In this document: positions 1-7,890 of the stretch, piece by piece | How the letters are laid out: each line of letters begins with the position of its first letter | Position numbering within the stretch: position 1 is the first letter of the stretch | Assembly: GCF_001189965.1 (NCBI RefSeq) | Contig: NZ_LFLU01000018.1 | Coordinates: 1-64,000, forward strand | DNA from: Herbaspirillum rhizosphaerae | GTDB taxonomy: Bacteria > Pseudomonadota > Gammaproteobacteria > Burkholderiales > Burkholderiaceae_D | DNA length: 64,000 nucleotides | Reading direction: 5' to 3' | The notes under the pieces: generated by a model | Databases searched by the model: none | The model's input: only the letters and a program-made list of their open reading frames with translations | What the model was told of the DNA's origin: nothing | Translations under genes and position numbers: made by a program

Positions 1-70
1 CACGGTCGTCCGAAGAAAAAACGAATCAGCTACAGACAACCGCCTAGTCGGAACAAAACAACCCAAATAA
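1..70. other. Left edge, no gene supported
   Basis: No reading frame here can be recognised. One plus-strand frame ends in a TAA at 68-70, just before the terminator at 71-98, so this could be the last codons of a gene that begins outside the window. Nothing in the 22 visible codons identifies a family. Confidence 0.3.
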
Positions 71-98
71 AAAAGCCGCCCGGTGAGGCGGCTTTTTT
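71..98. terminator. Bidirectional intrinsic terminator downstream of rpiA
   Basis: A GCCGCC/GGCGGC stem with the loop CGGTGA is flanked by an A-run on the left and a T-run on the right, so it reads as an intrinsic terminator in both directions. On the minus strand it lies about 25 bp past the rpiA stop codon. On the plus strand it could end a transcript entering from the left. Confidence 0.85.
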
Positions 99-122
99 CA
101 TCGAGGCGAGAAACGGGAGTCT

Positions 123-794
123 TCAGAACTCCAGCTTCTTCACACCGTCAGGCGTGCCCAGCAAACAGACATTCGCGCCCTGACGCGCGAACAAACCGAC
201 TGTCACCACGCCGACGATATTGTTGATCGCCGCTTCCATCTCGGCCGGTTCGGTAATGCTCAGGCCGACCGCGTCCAGAATATTGCAACCATTGTCCGTC
301 ACCAGCGGCTTGCCATCCTTCATGCGCAACTTCGCCTCGCAACCCAGCGCCGACAACTTGCGCGCCGCCACGCTGGTCGCCATCGGAATCACTTCCACCG
401 GCAGCGGAAACTTGCCCAGCACGTCGACCAGCTTGGAGCCGTCGGCGATGCAGACGAACTTCTGCGCCACCGACGCCACGATCTTCTCGCGCGTCAACGC
501 CGCGCCGCCGCCCTTGATCATTGCGCCTGCGGCGTTGATCTCGTCGGCGCCGTCGATATAGACCGGCATGGTTTCCACGTCGTTGAGGTCGAACACCTTG
601 ATGCCGTGACCGCGCAGGCGTTCGGCCGTCGCTTCCGAAGAAGCCACGGCGCCCTTGATGCGATCCTTGATCTTGGCCAGTTCATCGATGAAGAAATTGG
701 CGGTCGAGCCGGTGCCGACGCCGATGATTTCACCGTCAACTACATATTCGATGGCGGCACGCGCTACTGCTTGTTTGAGTTCGTCTTGAGTCAT
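123..794 (-). CDS. rpiA: Ribose-5-phosphate isomerase A
   Basis: Cytoplasmic enzyme that interconverts ribose 5-phosphate and ribulose 5-phosphate in the non-oxidative pentose phosphate pathway. The 223 residues match the usual RpiA length (about 220). Near the N-terminus is the phosphate-binding [13 protein letters not shown] loop; further on are the [14 protein letters not shown] segment and the signature [25 protein letters not shown], which contains the catalytic acid and lysine region. It starts at an ATG and ends just before a strong terminator. The upstream antiporter gene is on the same strand with a 50-bp gap, so read-through is possible. It supplies the same pathway as tal and zwf at 18-23 kb but is not in that operon. 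Confidence 0.97.
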   Translation of the reverse strand: MTQDELKQAVARAAIEYVVDGEIIGVGTGSTANFFIDELAKIKDRIKGAVASSEATAERLRGHGIKVFDLNDVETMPVYIDGADEINAAGAMIKGGGAALTREKIVASVAQKFVCIADGSKLVDVLGKFPLPVEVIPMATSVAARKLSALGCEAKLRMKDGKPLVTDNGCNILDAVGLSITEPAEMEAAINNIVGVVTVGLFARQGANVCLLGTPDGVKKLEF

Positions 795-844
795 GACAGA
801 GTAAGAAAAAAGTGAAAGCGAATTGGGGGCAGTTTAGTGCGAAC

Positions 845-2608
845 TTAGTGTGAGTCCTCGGGCTTTTCGTCCAGCGTCTCGAACAGGGCAATCTGTAGTC
901 GGGAATGCAACTTGACCAGCTTGCTCCACAACAACCACAGCAGCCCTGCCGCACCCAGCAGCACAAAGGCCAGCAGGTTGAGCGGCGGTAAGATGCTGGC
1001 GCTCAGGACAAAGATCAGCAACATGATACCGACAATCGACATCACCGGTATCACTTCGGCAATCACGCGCCGTGCGCCCGTGGTGTACGCACCGGCGAAC
1101 TCCGGCTTGACGCCGACCTCGGCCAACAACATCGCCAGCGCCTGCAGCTTGCGGTAAGTCGCGATCAGGAAAGGCAGCGATAATACCAGAGCGCCGCCCC
1201 AGATCACGGCTTTGTGGATTTGCCGGTCGCTGATCCAGGCCGACAGCCAGCGGCTGATGCCGTCCACGAAGAAAGCTCCCGCCAGGAAAATCGCCACCAC
1301 CAGCGCGATGTTGACCAGCACCTGCAACAGGATGCGCCGGATGATTTTGCTGATCTCCGCCCGCTCGCCTTGCGGTTGCAGGCTTTCCAGCCAGCCCGAA
1401 TACATGCCGAGGATGCCGGAGATTTTTTTCGGCACCAGCGAGACGGCTTTGCTCGACAGAGGATCCGCCGCTTTGATCAGATAAGGCGTCAGCAGCGCGG
1501 TCACCGCCGACACCGCCACCACGATCGGGTAGAGGAAATCGCTGGTGACCTTCAGGCTCACGCCGAGCGCGGCGATGATGAAGGAGAACTCGCCGATCTG
1601 CGCCAGCCCCATGCCCACGCGCATCGGCGTACGGCCGCCGTGGCCTGCCAGGAAGGTGCCGATGCCGCAACTGAACAGCTTGCCGAACACCACCGCCAGC
1701 GTGATCACCAGGATCGGCAGCCAGTACTGCGCCAGCACCTTCGGATCGAACAGCAGGCCGATGGCGACGAAAAAGATGGCGCTGAACATGTCGCGGATCG
1801 ATTCGATCAGGCGTTCGATGCGGTGGATCTGGCGCGACTCGGCCATCACCGCACCGACCAGGAAGGCGCCCAGCGCGACGCTGTATTGCAGCTTCATCAC
1901 CAGCAGGCAGAAACCGAACAGGATGCCCAGCACAGTGACCAGCAGCATCTCGTTGCTCTTGAAGCGCGCCACGTAATTCAGCAGGCGCGGCACGACCAGG
2001 ATGCCGACCACCAGCGAGACGATCATGAACAGCAGCAGCTTGCCGACGGTATTGACCACTTCGCCGGAATCCACCGAGCCGCTGGTGGCGATGCCGGAGA
2101 GCAGCGCGATCATGCCGATGGCGAGGATGTCTTCGACAATCAGGATGCCGAAGATGATCTGGGCGAACTTCTCGTTCTTCATGCCCAGCTCGTTGAGCGC
2201 CTTGACGATGATGGTGGTCGAGGACACCGCCAGCATGGCGCCGAGGAAGACCGCGTCCATGGTTTTCCAGCCGAAATAGATGCCGATCTCGTAACCGATC
2301 CAGATCATCAGCATGATCTCGGCCACGGCCGCGACGACCGCCGTGGCGCCGACCTTGGCGAGCTTCTTGAGACTGAACTCCAGGCCCAGCGAAAACAGCA
2401 GGAAGATCACGCCCAGCTCGGACAGGATGTGGACGGTCTTGTCGTCCTGGATCAAGTTGAATGGCGGCGTGTGCGGGCCGATGATGACGCCGGCGACGAT
2501 ATAGCCGAGCACCACCGGTTGCTTGAAGCGGTTGAACACGACGGTGACGACGCCGGCGATCAGCATGATCACGGCAAGGTCCTGGATAAACAGTTCAACA
2601 GCATGCAT
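845..2608 (-). CDS. CPA2-family cation:proton antiporter (KefB/KefC/YbaL-like), no RCK domain
   Basis: Inner-membrane monovalent cation:proton antiporter. The ATG at 2608 (MHAVELFIQ) is preferred over an upstream in-frame start, because an AAGGGG ribosome-binding site sits just before it and the N-terminus is then a membrane helix; this gives 587 residues. Residues about 10-375 are the Na+/H+ exchanger domain with many hydrophobic helices, including the segment GLAQIGEFSFIIAALGVS typical of CPA2 proteins. The KefC/YbaL proteins usually carry a cytoplasmic nucleotide-binding TrkA-N/RCK domain after the membrane part. Here no GxGxxG Rossmann motif is visible. Instead about 200 residues with several more hydrophobic segments follow, ending in a charged tail. 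The ion is not predictable from sequence. Confidence 0.88.
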   Translation of the reverse strand: MHAVELFIQDLAVIMLIAGVVTVVFNRFKQPVVLGYIVAGVIIGPHTPPFNLIQDDKTVHILSELGVIFLLFSLGLEFSLKKLAKVGATAVVAAVAEIMLMIWIGYEIGIYFGWKTMDAVFLGAMLAVSSTTIIVKALNELGMKNEKFAQIIFGILIVEDILAIGMIALLSGIATSGSVDSGEVVNTVGKLLLFMIVSLVVGILVVPRLLNYVARFKSNEMLLVTVLGILFGFCLLVMKLQYSVALGAFLVGAVMAESRQIHRIERLIESIRDMFSAIFFVAIGLLFDPKVLAQYWLPILVITLAVVFGKLFSCGIGTFLAGHGGRTPMRVGMGLAQIGEFSFIIAALGVSLKVTSDFLYPIVVAVSAVTALLTPYLIKAADPLSSKAVSLVPKKISGILGMYSGWLESLQPQGERAEISKIIRRILLQVLVNIALVVAIFLAGAFFVDGISRWLSAWISDRQIHKAVIWGGALVLSLPFLIATYRKLQALAMLLAEVGVKPEFAGAYTTGARRVIAEVIPVMSIVGIMLLIFVLSASILPPLNLLAFVLLGAAGLLWLLWSKLVKLHSRLQIALFETLDEKPEDSH

Positions 2609-3171
2609 GCGGTGTGTTCCCCTTGTAAGGCTGGCCGACGGGCGGCCCGGTTGACGATGTACGACTGGCGACCGGCTTGTGGCAGATGCCGCGCCAGTTT
2701 CGGATTGGACGCACGATGCTTGCCCTCTGTGCGGCAATGCGTCGATACGTGGAATGGATGAGCCCTCTTGCCGGGACAAGCAGCAGACTGGCAGGCTGCC
2801 CCGATTGAGTTTGCTTCGTTGGTTAGCGGACGGCGGCGATATGCCGGCCTGTGTCAGCTGGTTTCTGCGGGCTCGGCTTAGTCAACCTATTTTCAGCGTA
2901 CTGAAAGAGCAGTTGCAGCCGATGGACTACGACGATTGGATTTGGTGCACAGTATAAAGTTGCTGCACCGTATCGTCGCTGACAGGCGCAAAGTTAGCAC
3001 AATCGACATGGCGTCTGCAAATTTTATCTTGGCAGGGACACAGGGAAAATATGCGGAGATGCGCGGAGATAAGCAAAGCCGGCGCGGGAAAGAACCATTC
3101 AGCCGCTTGCCGCCGATCGGCCTGCAAGGGCAGGCACAGAACGTGCTAATAAGCCCTCTTGTTGCTTTGCC
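2609..3171. other. 563-bp intergenic region, no gene recognised
   Basis: The stretch between the antiporter start and the Lrp-family stop codon, both on the minus strand. Short open frames exist on both strands, but none has a convincing ribosome-binding site or family resemblance. It probably holds the antiporter promoter and the 3' end of the lrp transcript. No clear stem-T-run terminator, tRNA or repeat is seen. Confidence 0.45.
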
Positions 3172-3681
3172 CTACTCCGGCACACGCACCTGAATTTCTG
3201 CAGCCTTTTCGTCGAACGTGATCCGTGTGGCGAATTTGGCGCGCTTCATCGGAAAACGCGACTGGAAGTGGCGGACATTGCCGGAGCCGGAAATGACACG
3301 ACGCACAAACTGATAGTACGCATCCATATCGATCACATGCACCGCCAGAAAATAGTCATATTCGCCCGATACGAAATAGCACTGCATCACTTCGGCCTCT
3401 TTGGCCATGCGCTGCTCGAATTCCTGCATATGCTCGTCGGACTGATTGTTGAGCGAGATTTCAAGGAAGGCCAGCATGCCGTAGCCGAGCGCAAACGGGT
3501 CGACCATCGCCACTTCGGCGTTGATGATGCCGGCTTCGCGCAGCTCGCGGATGCGGCGCAGACAGGTCGGTTGCGAGATGTGCAATTTCTCCGCCAGGAT
3601 ACGGGTCGGAATCTGATTGTCTTTTTGCAGCAAGTTCAGGAGCTTGCGGTCGACCTTATCGAGCGTATGGTATTTGGGCAT
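3172..3681 (-). CDS. Lrp/AsnC-family transcriptional regulator
   Basis: A 169-residue DNA-binding regulator of the feast/famine family. Residues about 5-65 (KVDRKLLNLLQKDNQIPTR, then LAEKLHISQPTCLRRIRELREAGII) form the AsnC-type helix-turn-helix. Residues about 70-155 form the RAM/AsnC ligand-binding domain, which usually binds an amino acid and drives oligomerisation. It is transcribed away from the LivK-type binding protein gene at 3992 across a 310-bp gap. This suggests that it controls that gene in response to a branched-chain or other amino acid; that link is inference. The ATG start at 3681 fits the normal length of the family. Confidence 0.93.
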   Translation of the reverse strand: MPKYHTLDKVDRKLLNLLQKDNQIPTRILAEKLHISQPTCLRRIRELREAGIINAEVAMVDPFALGYGMLAFLEISLNNQSDEHMQEFEQRMAKEAEVMQCYFVSGEYDYFLAVHVIDMDAYYQFVRRVISGSGNVRHFQSRFPMKRAKFATRITFDEKAAEIQVRVPE

Positions 3682-3991
3682 AAAAACGAAAGTTCAATTT
3701 TTTTCAGTCAGGCACTCAAAAAGCCTTTGCAAGCTGTTTCTTATGTTGTACCGTCTGCATTATTCGGAAACTGACGTTGAATAGTACAGTGTGTTTTGTA
3801 GTCTGTGAAACCGGTCTATGAAGCGATGTCTATACAACGTCTCTGAATAAGCAAAAAAAGGGGCTGTTGCAAAATCGGGATAACCGGCTGCTTCGGAGGA
3901 GAACCCAGAAGATGCGCGTCGGCTTGATTTTTGGCAGCCACCAATCAGTGGCATAGCAAGCGTAGTTTATTTCAATCTACAGAGGGAATTT
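3682..3991. other. Divergent intergenic region between Lrp regulator and LivK-type gene
   Basis: A 310-bp gap that must hold the promoters for both divergent genes. It contains an AT-rich patch next to the lrp start and a clear ribosome-binding site (AGAGGGA) before the 3992 start. No open reading frame is credible. Lrp-type sites are degenerate, and none can be placed by eye. Confidence 0.4.
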
Positions 3992-5128
3992 ATGAAACTC
4001 AAGAGCACAATTATTACTGGCGCAATCGCATTGGCTTTCGCTGGCTCAGCTTATTCGCAAGAAGTCATCAAGATCGCTCACGTCGGCCCTCTCTCCGGTC
4101 CTAACGCCCACATGGGCAAGGACAACGAAAACGGCGCCCGTATGGCCATCGACGAACTGAACGCCAAGGGTTTCACCATCGGCGGCAAAAAAGTCAAATT
4201 CGAACTGGTCGGTGAAGACGACGCTTCCGATCCTAAGCAAGCGACTGCCGTTGCAACCAAGCTGGTCGACCAGAAGGTCGCCGCCGTTATCGGTCACTTG
4301 AATTCCGGCACCACCATCCCTGCTTCCAAGATTTACAACGACGCCGGCATCCCGCAAGTGTCGCCATCGGCTACCAACCCCAAGTACACGCAACAAGGCT
4401 TCAAGACCGCCTTCCGCGTTGTCGCCAACGATGCGCAACTGGGCGCCGTGCTGGGTAAATACGCTGTGACAGCACTGAAGACCAAGAACGTCGCCGTGAT
4501 CGATGACCGTACTGCATACGGCCAGGGCGTTGCTGAAGAATTCGCCAAGGGTGCACAAGGCGCGGGCGCTACCATCGTAGGTAAACAATTTACCAACGAC
4601 AAGGCAACCGACTTCAACGCGATCCTGACTTCGATCAAGGCCAAGAAGCCTGAAGTCGTGTTCTTCGGCGGTATGGACGCTGTCGGCGGCCCGATGCTGC
4701 GTCAGATGAAGCAACTGGGCATCAATGCCAAGTTCATGGGCGGCGACGGTATCTGCACCGGCTCCCTGCCAGGTCTGGCCGGCGATGGCCTGATCGATGA
4801 TCAAGTGGTCTGCGCTGAAGCAGGCGGTGTGGACGCGTCCGGCAAGAAGGGCATGGACGATTTCCGCGCAGCGTACAAGAAGAAGTTCGGCATCGAAGTC
4901 GTCTATAACGCTGCTTACGCTTACGACGCAACGATGACTGTCGCTGACGCGATGAAGAAGGCAAACTCGGCTGAACCAGCCAAGTACCTGCCTGAACTGG
5001 CCAAGATCAGCCACAAGGGCGTGACCGGCACCATCGCTTTCGACGACAAGGGCGACATCAAGAACGGTTCGCTGACACTGTACACATACAAGAAGGGTGA
5101 ACGCACCCTGCTGGCTGTGGTCAAGTAA
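3992..5128 (+). CDS. Branched-chain amino acid-type ABC transporter substrate-binding protein (LivK/LivJ family)
   Basis: Periplasmic solute-binding protein of the Peripla_BP_6 type. The 378 residues begin with a signal peptide (MKLKSTIITGAIALAFAGSA, predicted cleavage near AYSQ). The mature protein opens with VIKIAHVGPLSGPNAHMGKDNENGA, the classic start of Leu/Ile/Val-binding proteins. The conserved AVIGHLNSGTTIPASKIYNDAGIPQVSPSA-type region forms part of the ligand site. Start: ATG at 3992 after AGAGGGA. No permease or ATPase gene is adjacent, so it either works with a transporter encoded elsewhere or was separated from it. The divergent Lrp-family gene is the likely regulator. The exact ligand is not fixed by sequence; leucine, isoleucine and valine are the usual ones. 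Confidence 0.93.
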   Translation: MKLKSTIITGAIALAFAGSAYSQEVIKIAHVGPLSGPNAHMGKDNENGARMAIDELNAKGFTIGGKKVKFELVGEDDASDPKQATAVATKLVDQKVAAVIGHLNSGTTIPASKIYNDAGIPQVSPSATNPKYTQQGFKTAFRVVANDAQLGAVLGKYAVTALKTKNVAVIDDRTAYGQGVAEEFAKGAQGAGATIVGKQFTNDKATDFNAILTSIKAKKPEVVFFGGMDAVGGPMLRQMKQLGINAKFMGGDGICTGSLPGLAGDGLIDDQVVCAEAGGVDASGKKGMDDFRAAYKKKFGIEVVYNAAYAYDATMTVADAMKKANSAEPAKYLPELAKISHKGVTGTIAFDDKGDIKNGSLTLYTYKKGERTLLAVVK

Positions 5129-5148
5129 GCTTCCGCTTCACCATGAAG

Positions 5149-5181
5149 AACGCGCCTGATGAAAATCAGGCGCGTTTTTTT
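5149..5181 (+). terminator. Terminator of the LivK-type gene
   Basis: A CGCGCCTGAT/ATCAGGCGCG stem with a GAAA tetraloop is followed by a run of seven T. It lies 20 bp after the stop codon at 5128, so it ends the binding-protein transcript as a single-gene unit. Confidence 0.92.
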
Positions 5182-5262
5182 ATGGCCGGCTCCGGCGCCA
5201 TTCACCGCCGGTTTTCCCGGCATGATCGAGCGACCTGCCGGGCATCGGAAACAGGCAAGAGA

Positions 5263-5283
5263 AAAGCGCTCATTGAGCGCTTT
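5263..5283 (-). terminator. Probable terminator of the cytochrome c gene
   Basis: A perfect 9-bp stem (AAAGCGCTC/GAGCGCTTT) with a 3-nt loop, 40 bp past the cytochrome stop. On the minus strand it is followed by a short T-rich stretch (TTTTCTCTT), so it is a moderate terminator. Confidence 0.6.
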
Positions 5284-5323
5284 CTTATTGGTACAGCATG
5301 TACTGCAAGGTGCTTTCGTACAA

Positions 5324-5644
5324 TTACTTCTGCGTTAGCACCCACTTCACCAGCGTACGGGCTTCGGCTTCCGAAACCTGCGCGTTGGCCGGCATCGGGA
5401 TCGCACCCCACACGCCGGAACCGCCCTTCAAGACTTTTTGCGTCAGCTTGTCTTCGGCGTCTTTCTGGCCTTTGTACTTTGTCGCCACATCCTTGAATGC
5501 CGGACCGACGATCTTGGTCTGGACGGAGTGACAGGCCATGCAGTTTTTGGACTTGGCCAGATCGGCCGGCGCGGCCTGAGCAAATGCCTGGGCGGAGAAG
5601 CCGGATGCCAGCACAACCGAGGCGATGAGTAGAGACTGTTTCAT
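5324..5644 (-). CDS. Class I c-type cytochrome (c551/c552-like)
   Basis: Small periplasmic monohaem electron carrier of 106 residues. A signal peptide (MKQSLLIASVVLASGFSAQAFAQ) precedes the mature domain. The haem-attachment motif CMACH is at residues 35-39 and the likely axial methionine is Met84 in IPMPANAQ. The spacing and size fit cytochrome c551-type donors, which pass electrons to terminal oxidases or denitrification enzymes. The GGAGGG ribosome-binding site supports the ATG at 5644. It stands alone between unrelated genes, so its partner cannot be read from context. Confidence 0.93.
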   Translation of the reverse strand: MKQSLLIASVVLASGFSAQAFAQAAPADLAKSKNCMACHSVQTKIVGPAFKDVATKYKGQKDAEDKLTQKVLKGGSGVWGAIPMPANAQVSEAEARTLVKWVLTQK

Positions 5645-5807
5645 TATTACCCTCCAAGAAGTTATGCGTATTCTACAACTCTTTGCAAGGTCGCTTGTAT
5701 GGGCTGGCGCATATAAACATCATGTTTTCACGACAGTGCACGGAGCATACAAGAAGGCACGCAATACCTTTTCCGTTCCTCCCGAGCGTAAGTCCGCTTG
5801 GCGTGTG

Positions 5808-6689
5808 TCAATGCGCCGCCGCGCCGAGCACGGTGCGATGACGCTTGCGAAAAGCGCTCGGCGCTTCACCCTTGATGCGCGCAAATTGCCGGTTGAACAG
5901 TGACAAATTGGTGTAGCCCACTTCACTGGCAATCGATGAGATTGCCTGCGAGCTGGCGATCAGCAAAGAGCAGGCGCGACCGATGCGCAGACGGCTCAGA
6001 TAGTCGACCATCGTCATGCGCGTATGCCGACGGAACATGCGATGAAAACCGGAGACGCTGACGCAGGCGATTGTCGCCATCTCGGCCGCCGCAAGCGGCG
6101 TCGCAAAATGCGTGTGCAGGTGATTGAGCACACGCGCGATGCGCGGCTCGGCCGACAGCCGAGGATTGTCAAGCCGCGGAACATTGGACAAGGGTGCCGC
6201 GTCGTGGTCGAGCGAAAGCTCGTGCAGTACGTTCAACAGCAGTAGCAGTCGGGCGGTCACAGGGGCTTCACGCATGGCGACGATCGATGCCGTGACGGCT
6301 TGCCTGGCATCCGCACCGAAACGCAAACCCTGCGAGGCGCGCGCGAGTATGCCCTGTACCTGACTGAATTCCGGCAGAGATGCTGCCAGTCCGGCTACCC
6401 ATTCCTGAGTAAACCAGATCACCAGCGCCGTATGCGGCAATTGCGGATCGATCACTTCGCGCGACAGCCAGCTATGCGGAATACCAGGACCGATCAGCAC
6501 CAGATCGCCATCGTCGTAGGGCTCGACGTCGTCGCCGATATAGCGATAGCCGCGGCTGTTGAGCGTCAGGGTCAGCTCGTATTCCGGATGGTGATGCCAT
6601 TCGAAAGGAATTCCTTCGGACAAACGCCGGTCAAGAAAGGCCCAGGACGATCCTGGCTCGGGAGTTATCGCTTCGAAGATGGCGCGCAT
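5808..6689 (-). CDS. AraC-family transcriptional regulator
   Basis: A 293-residue regulator when started at the ATG at 6689 (MRAIFEAITPEPG). Longer in-frame starts upstream would add unusual sequence and reach into the divergent promoter. The N-terminal half is a cupin-like sensing domain (FEWHHHPEYELTLTLNSRGYR, then DGDLVLIGPGIPHSW). The C-terminal 100 residues carry two helix-turn-helix motifs of AraC type (AAEMATIACVSVSGFHRMFRR and ISSIASEVGYTNLSLFNRQF). It faces the dioxygenase gene at 6832 with a gap of only 142 bp, so it very likely controls that gene. The inducer is unknown. Confidence 0.93.
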   Translation of the reverse strand: MRAIFEAITPEPGSSWAFLDRRLSEGIPFEWHHHPEYELTLTLNSRGYRYIGDDVEPYDDGDLVLIGPGIPHSWLSREVIDPQLPHTALVIWFTQEWVAGLAASLPEFSQVQGILARASQGLRFGADARQAVTASIVAMREAPVTARLLLLLNVLHELSLDHDAAPLSNVPRLDNPRLSAEPRIARVLNHLHTHFATPLAAAEMATIACVSVSGFHRMFRRHTRMTMVDYLSRLRIGRACSLLIASSQAISSIASEVGYTNLSLFNRQFARIKGEAPSAFRKRHRTVLGAAAH

Positions 6690-6831
6690 GGCATGGCTTT
6701 CATACCGATCAGGGACGTCGAAGACATAAAAACGCCTTAATAGTATCAGTATAGGCATCGATATGCAGGTGCGACACCCCGGGGCGGCGCATAGAATTTC
6801 CTCTCCACAACAAAGAGCATGGAGACCGCCA

Positions 6832-7824
6832 ATGACCTCATACGCCATCAATGCCGGCACCGACAAGGACGGCCACGGCAACCATCCCGCCGCCAAAGGC
6901 GCGACCACGCCGCTGGCGCAGATCCGCAAGAAGCTGCCCTTGCGCGTGCTCAGCGAGGCGGACTGGCGGCATTGGACCAGCAAGGGTTACATCATCGTCC
7001 GACAAGCCGTACCGCAAGAAAAAGTGGATGCCGTGGCCGATATGCTCTGGCAGTTTCAGGAAATGGACCCGCACGATGAGACGACCTGGTATCGGCCGCA
7101 ATTGCGCGACCACAAGATGAAGGAGCTCAACAACGCCGGCATGATCGAGGTCTACAACGCGCCGGCGATGTGGGCGACACGCCAGCATCCGCGCGTGTAC
7201 GATGCCTTCGTGGATATCTGGGATCGCGAAGATCTGTGGGTGGCGATCGACCGCGCCAACCTCAATCCGCCCAATCGCGGCGCGCGCGCAGCGGCTCAGG
7301 TCAACGGTTTCATCCATTTTGACGTCGACATCTCGCAGCGGCCCTTGCCCATCGCGGTGCAAGGCGTGCTCTCGTTGAAGAAACAGGACCGCGAGGTCGG
7401 CGGTTTTCAATGCATCCCGAGCATCTTCGCCGAGATCGAGCAATGGTGGAGCCGCCAACCCGAGGGCGCCAATCCCTTCAAACCTGACATCGGCGACCAC
7501 ACTATCGTCAATACCGAGATGGAAGCCGGCGACCTGCTGATTTTCAACAGCCTGCTCGCGCATGGCGTGCGGCCCAACCGCGCGGAAAACCGGGTGCGGA
7601 TGGCGCAGTACATTTCCATGTTTCCCGCCGATTTCGAGAATGAGGAATTGCGTCAGGCCAGAATTCATACCTGGGCGGCGCAGACGGCGCCGCTCGGCGA
7701 TCCTTTTCCCGGCGATCCGCGCGCATTCGAGAAGACGCATTTCGAAGTGGCACAACTCGATGCGCTCGGGCGCAAATTGCTGGGACTCGACGCATGGCCG
7801 GAGACTGAGCAAGAATCGGCATAG
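6832..7824 (+). CDS. Phytanoyl-CoA dioxygenase (PhyH) family Fe(II)/2-oxoglutarate oxygenase
   Basis: Predicted non-haem iron oxygenase of 330 residues, starting at the ATG at 6832 behind a GGAG site; a longer in-frame start at 6763 is less likely. The iron-binding triad is visible: HFD (His162, Asp164) and His244 in LLAHGV. The Arg250 region in RPNRAENR would bind 2-oxoglutarate. PhyH relatives hydroxylate acyl-CoAs, amino acids or small metabolites, and the substrate here is not predictable. The divergent AraC regulator with a cupin sensor suggests inducible catabolism of a small compound. It ends 18 bp before a strong bidirectional terminator shared with ilvD, so it is a one-gene unit. Confidence 0.88.
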   Translation: MTSYAINAGTDKDGHGNHPAAKGATTPLAQIRKKLPLRVLSEADWRHWTSKGYIIVRQAVPQEKVDAVADMLWQFQEMDPHDETTWYRPQLRDHKMKELNNAGMIEVYNAPAMWATRQHPRVYDAFVDIWDREDLWVAIDRANLNPPNRGARAAAQVNGFIHFDVDISQRPLPIAVQGVLSLKKQDREVGGFQCIPSIFAEIEQWWSRQPEGANPFKPDIGDHTIVNTEMEAGDLLIFNSLLAHGVRPNRAENRVRMAQYISMFPADFENEELRQARIHTWAAQTAPLGDPFPGDPRAFEKTHFEVAQLDALGRKLLGLDAWPETEQESA

Positions 7825-7842
7825 GCCCTGGGCTTCAACAAT

Positions 7843-7870
7843 AAAAAAGCCGGATCGCTCCGGCTTTTTT
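7843..7870. terminator. Bidirectional terminator between the dioxygenase gene and ilvD
   Basis: An AGCCGGA/TCCGGCT stem with a TCGC loop is flanked by a run of A on the left and a run of T on the right. It serves the convergent genes ending at 7824 (plus) and 7891 (minus). Confidence 0.9.
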
Positions 7871-7890
7871 ATTGTGCTGCGCGACGGCGA

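Noticed and set aside
1214-2761. A 515-residue plus-strand frame with His/Asp/Gln-rich content over the antiporter gene
   Set aside because: It is an artefact opposite a real high-GC gene; its composition is biased, it has no family resemblance, and the antiporter reading is well supported.
2927-3127. A 66-residue minus-strand frame in the gap before lrp
   Set aside because: No ribosome-binding site and no family resemblance; the region has no coding signal beyond what chance would give.
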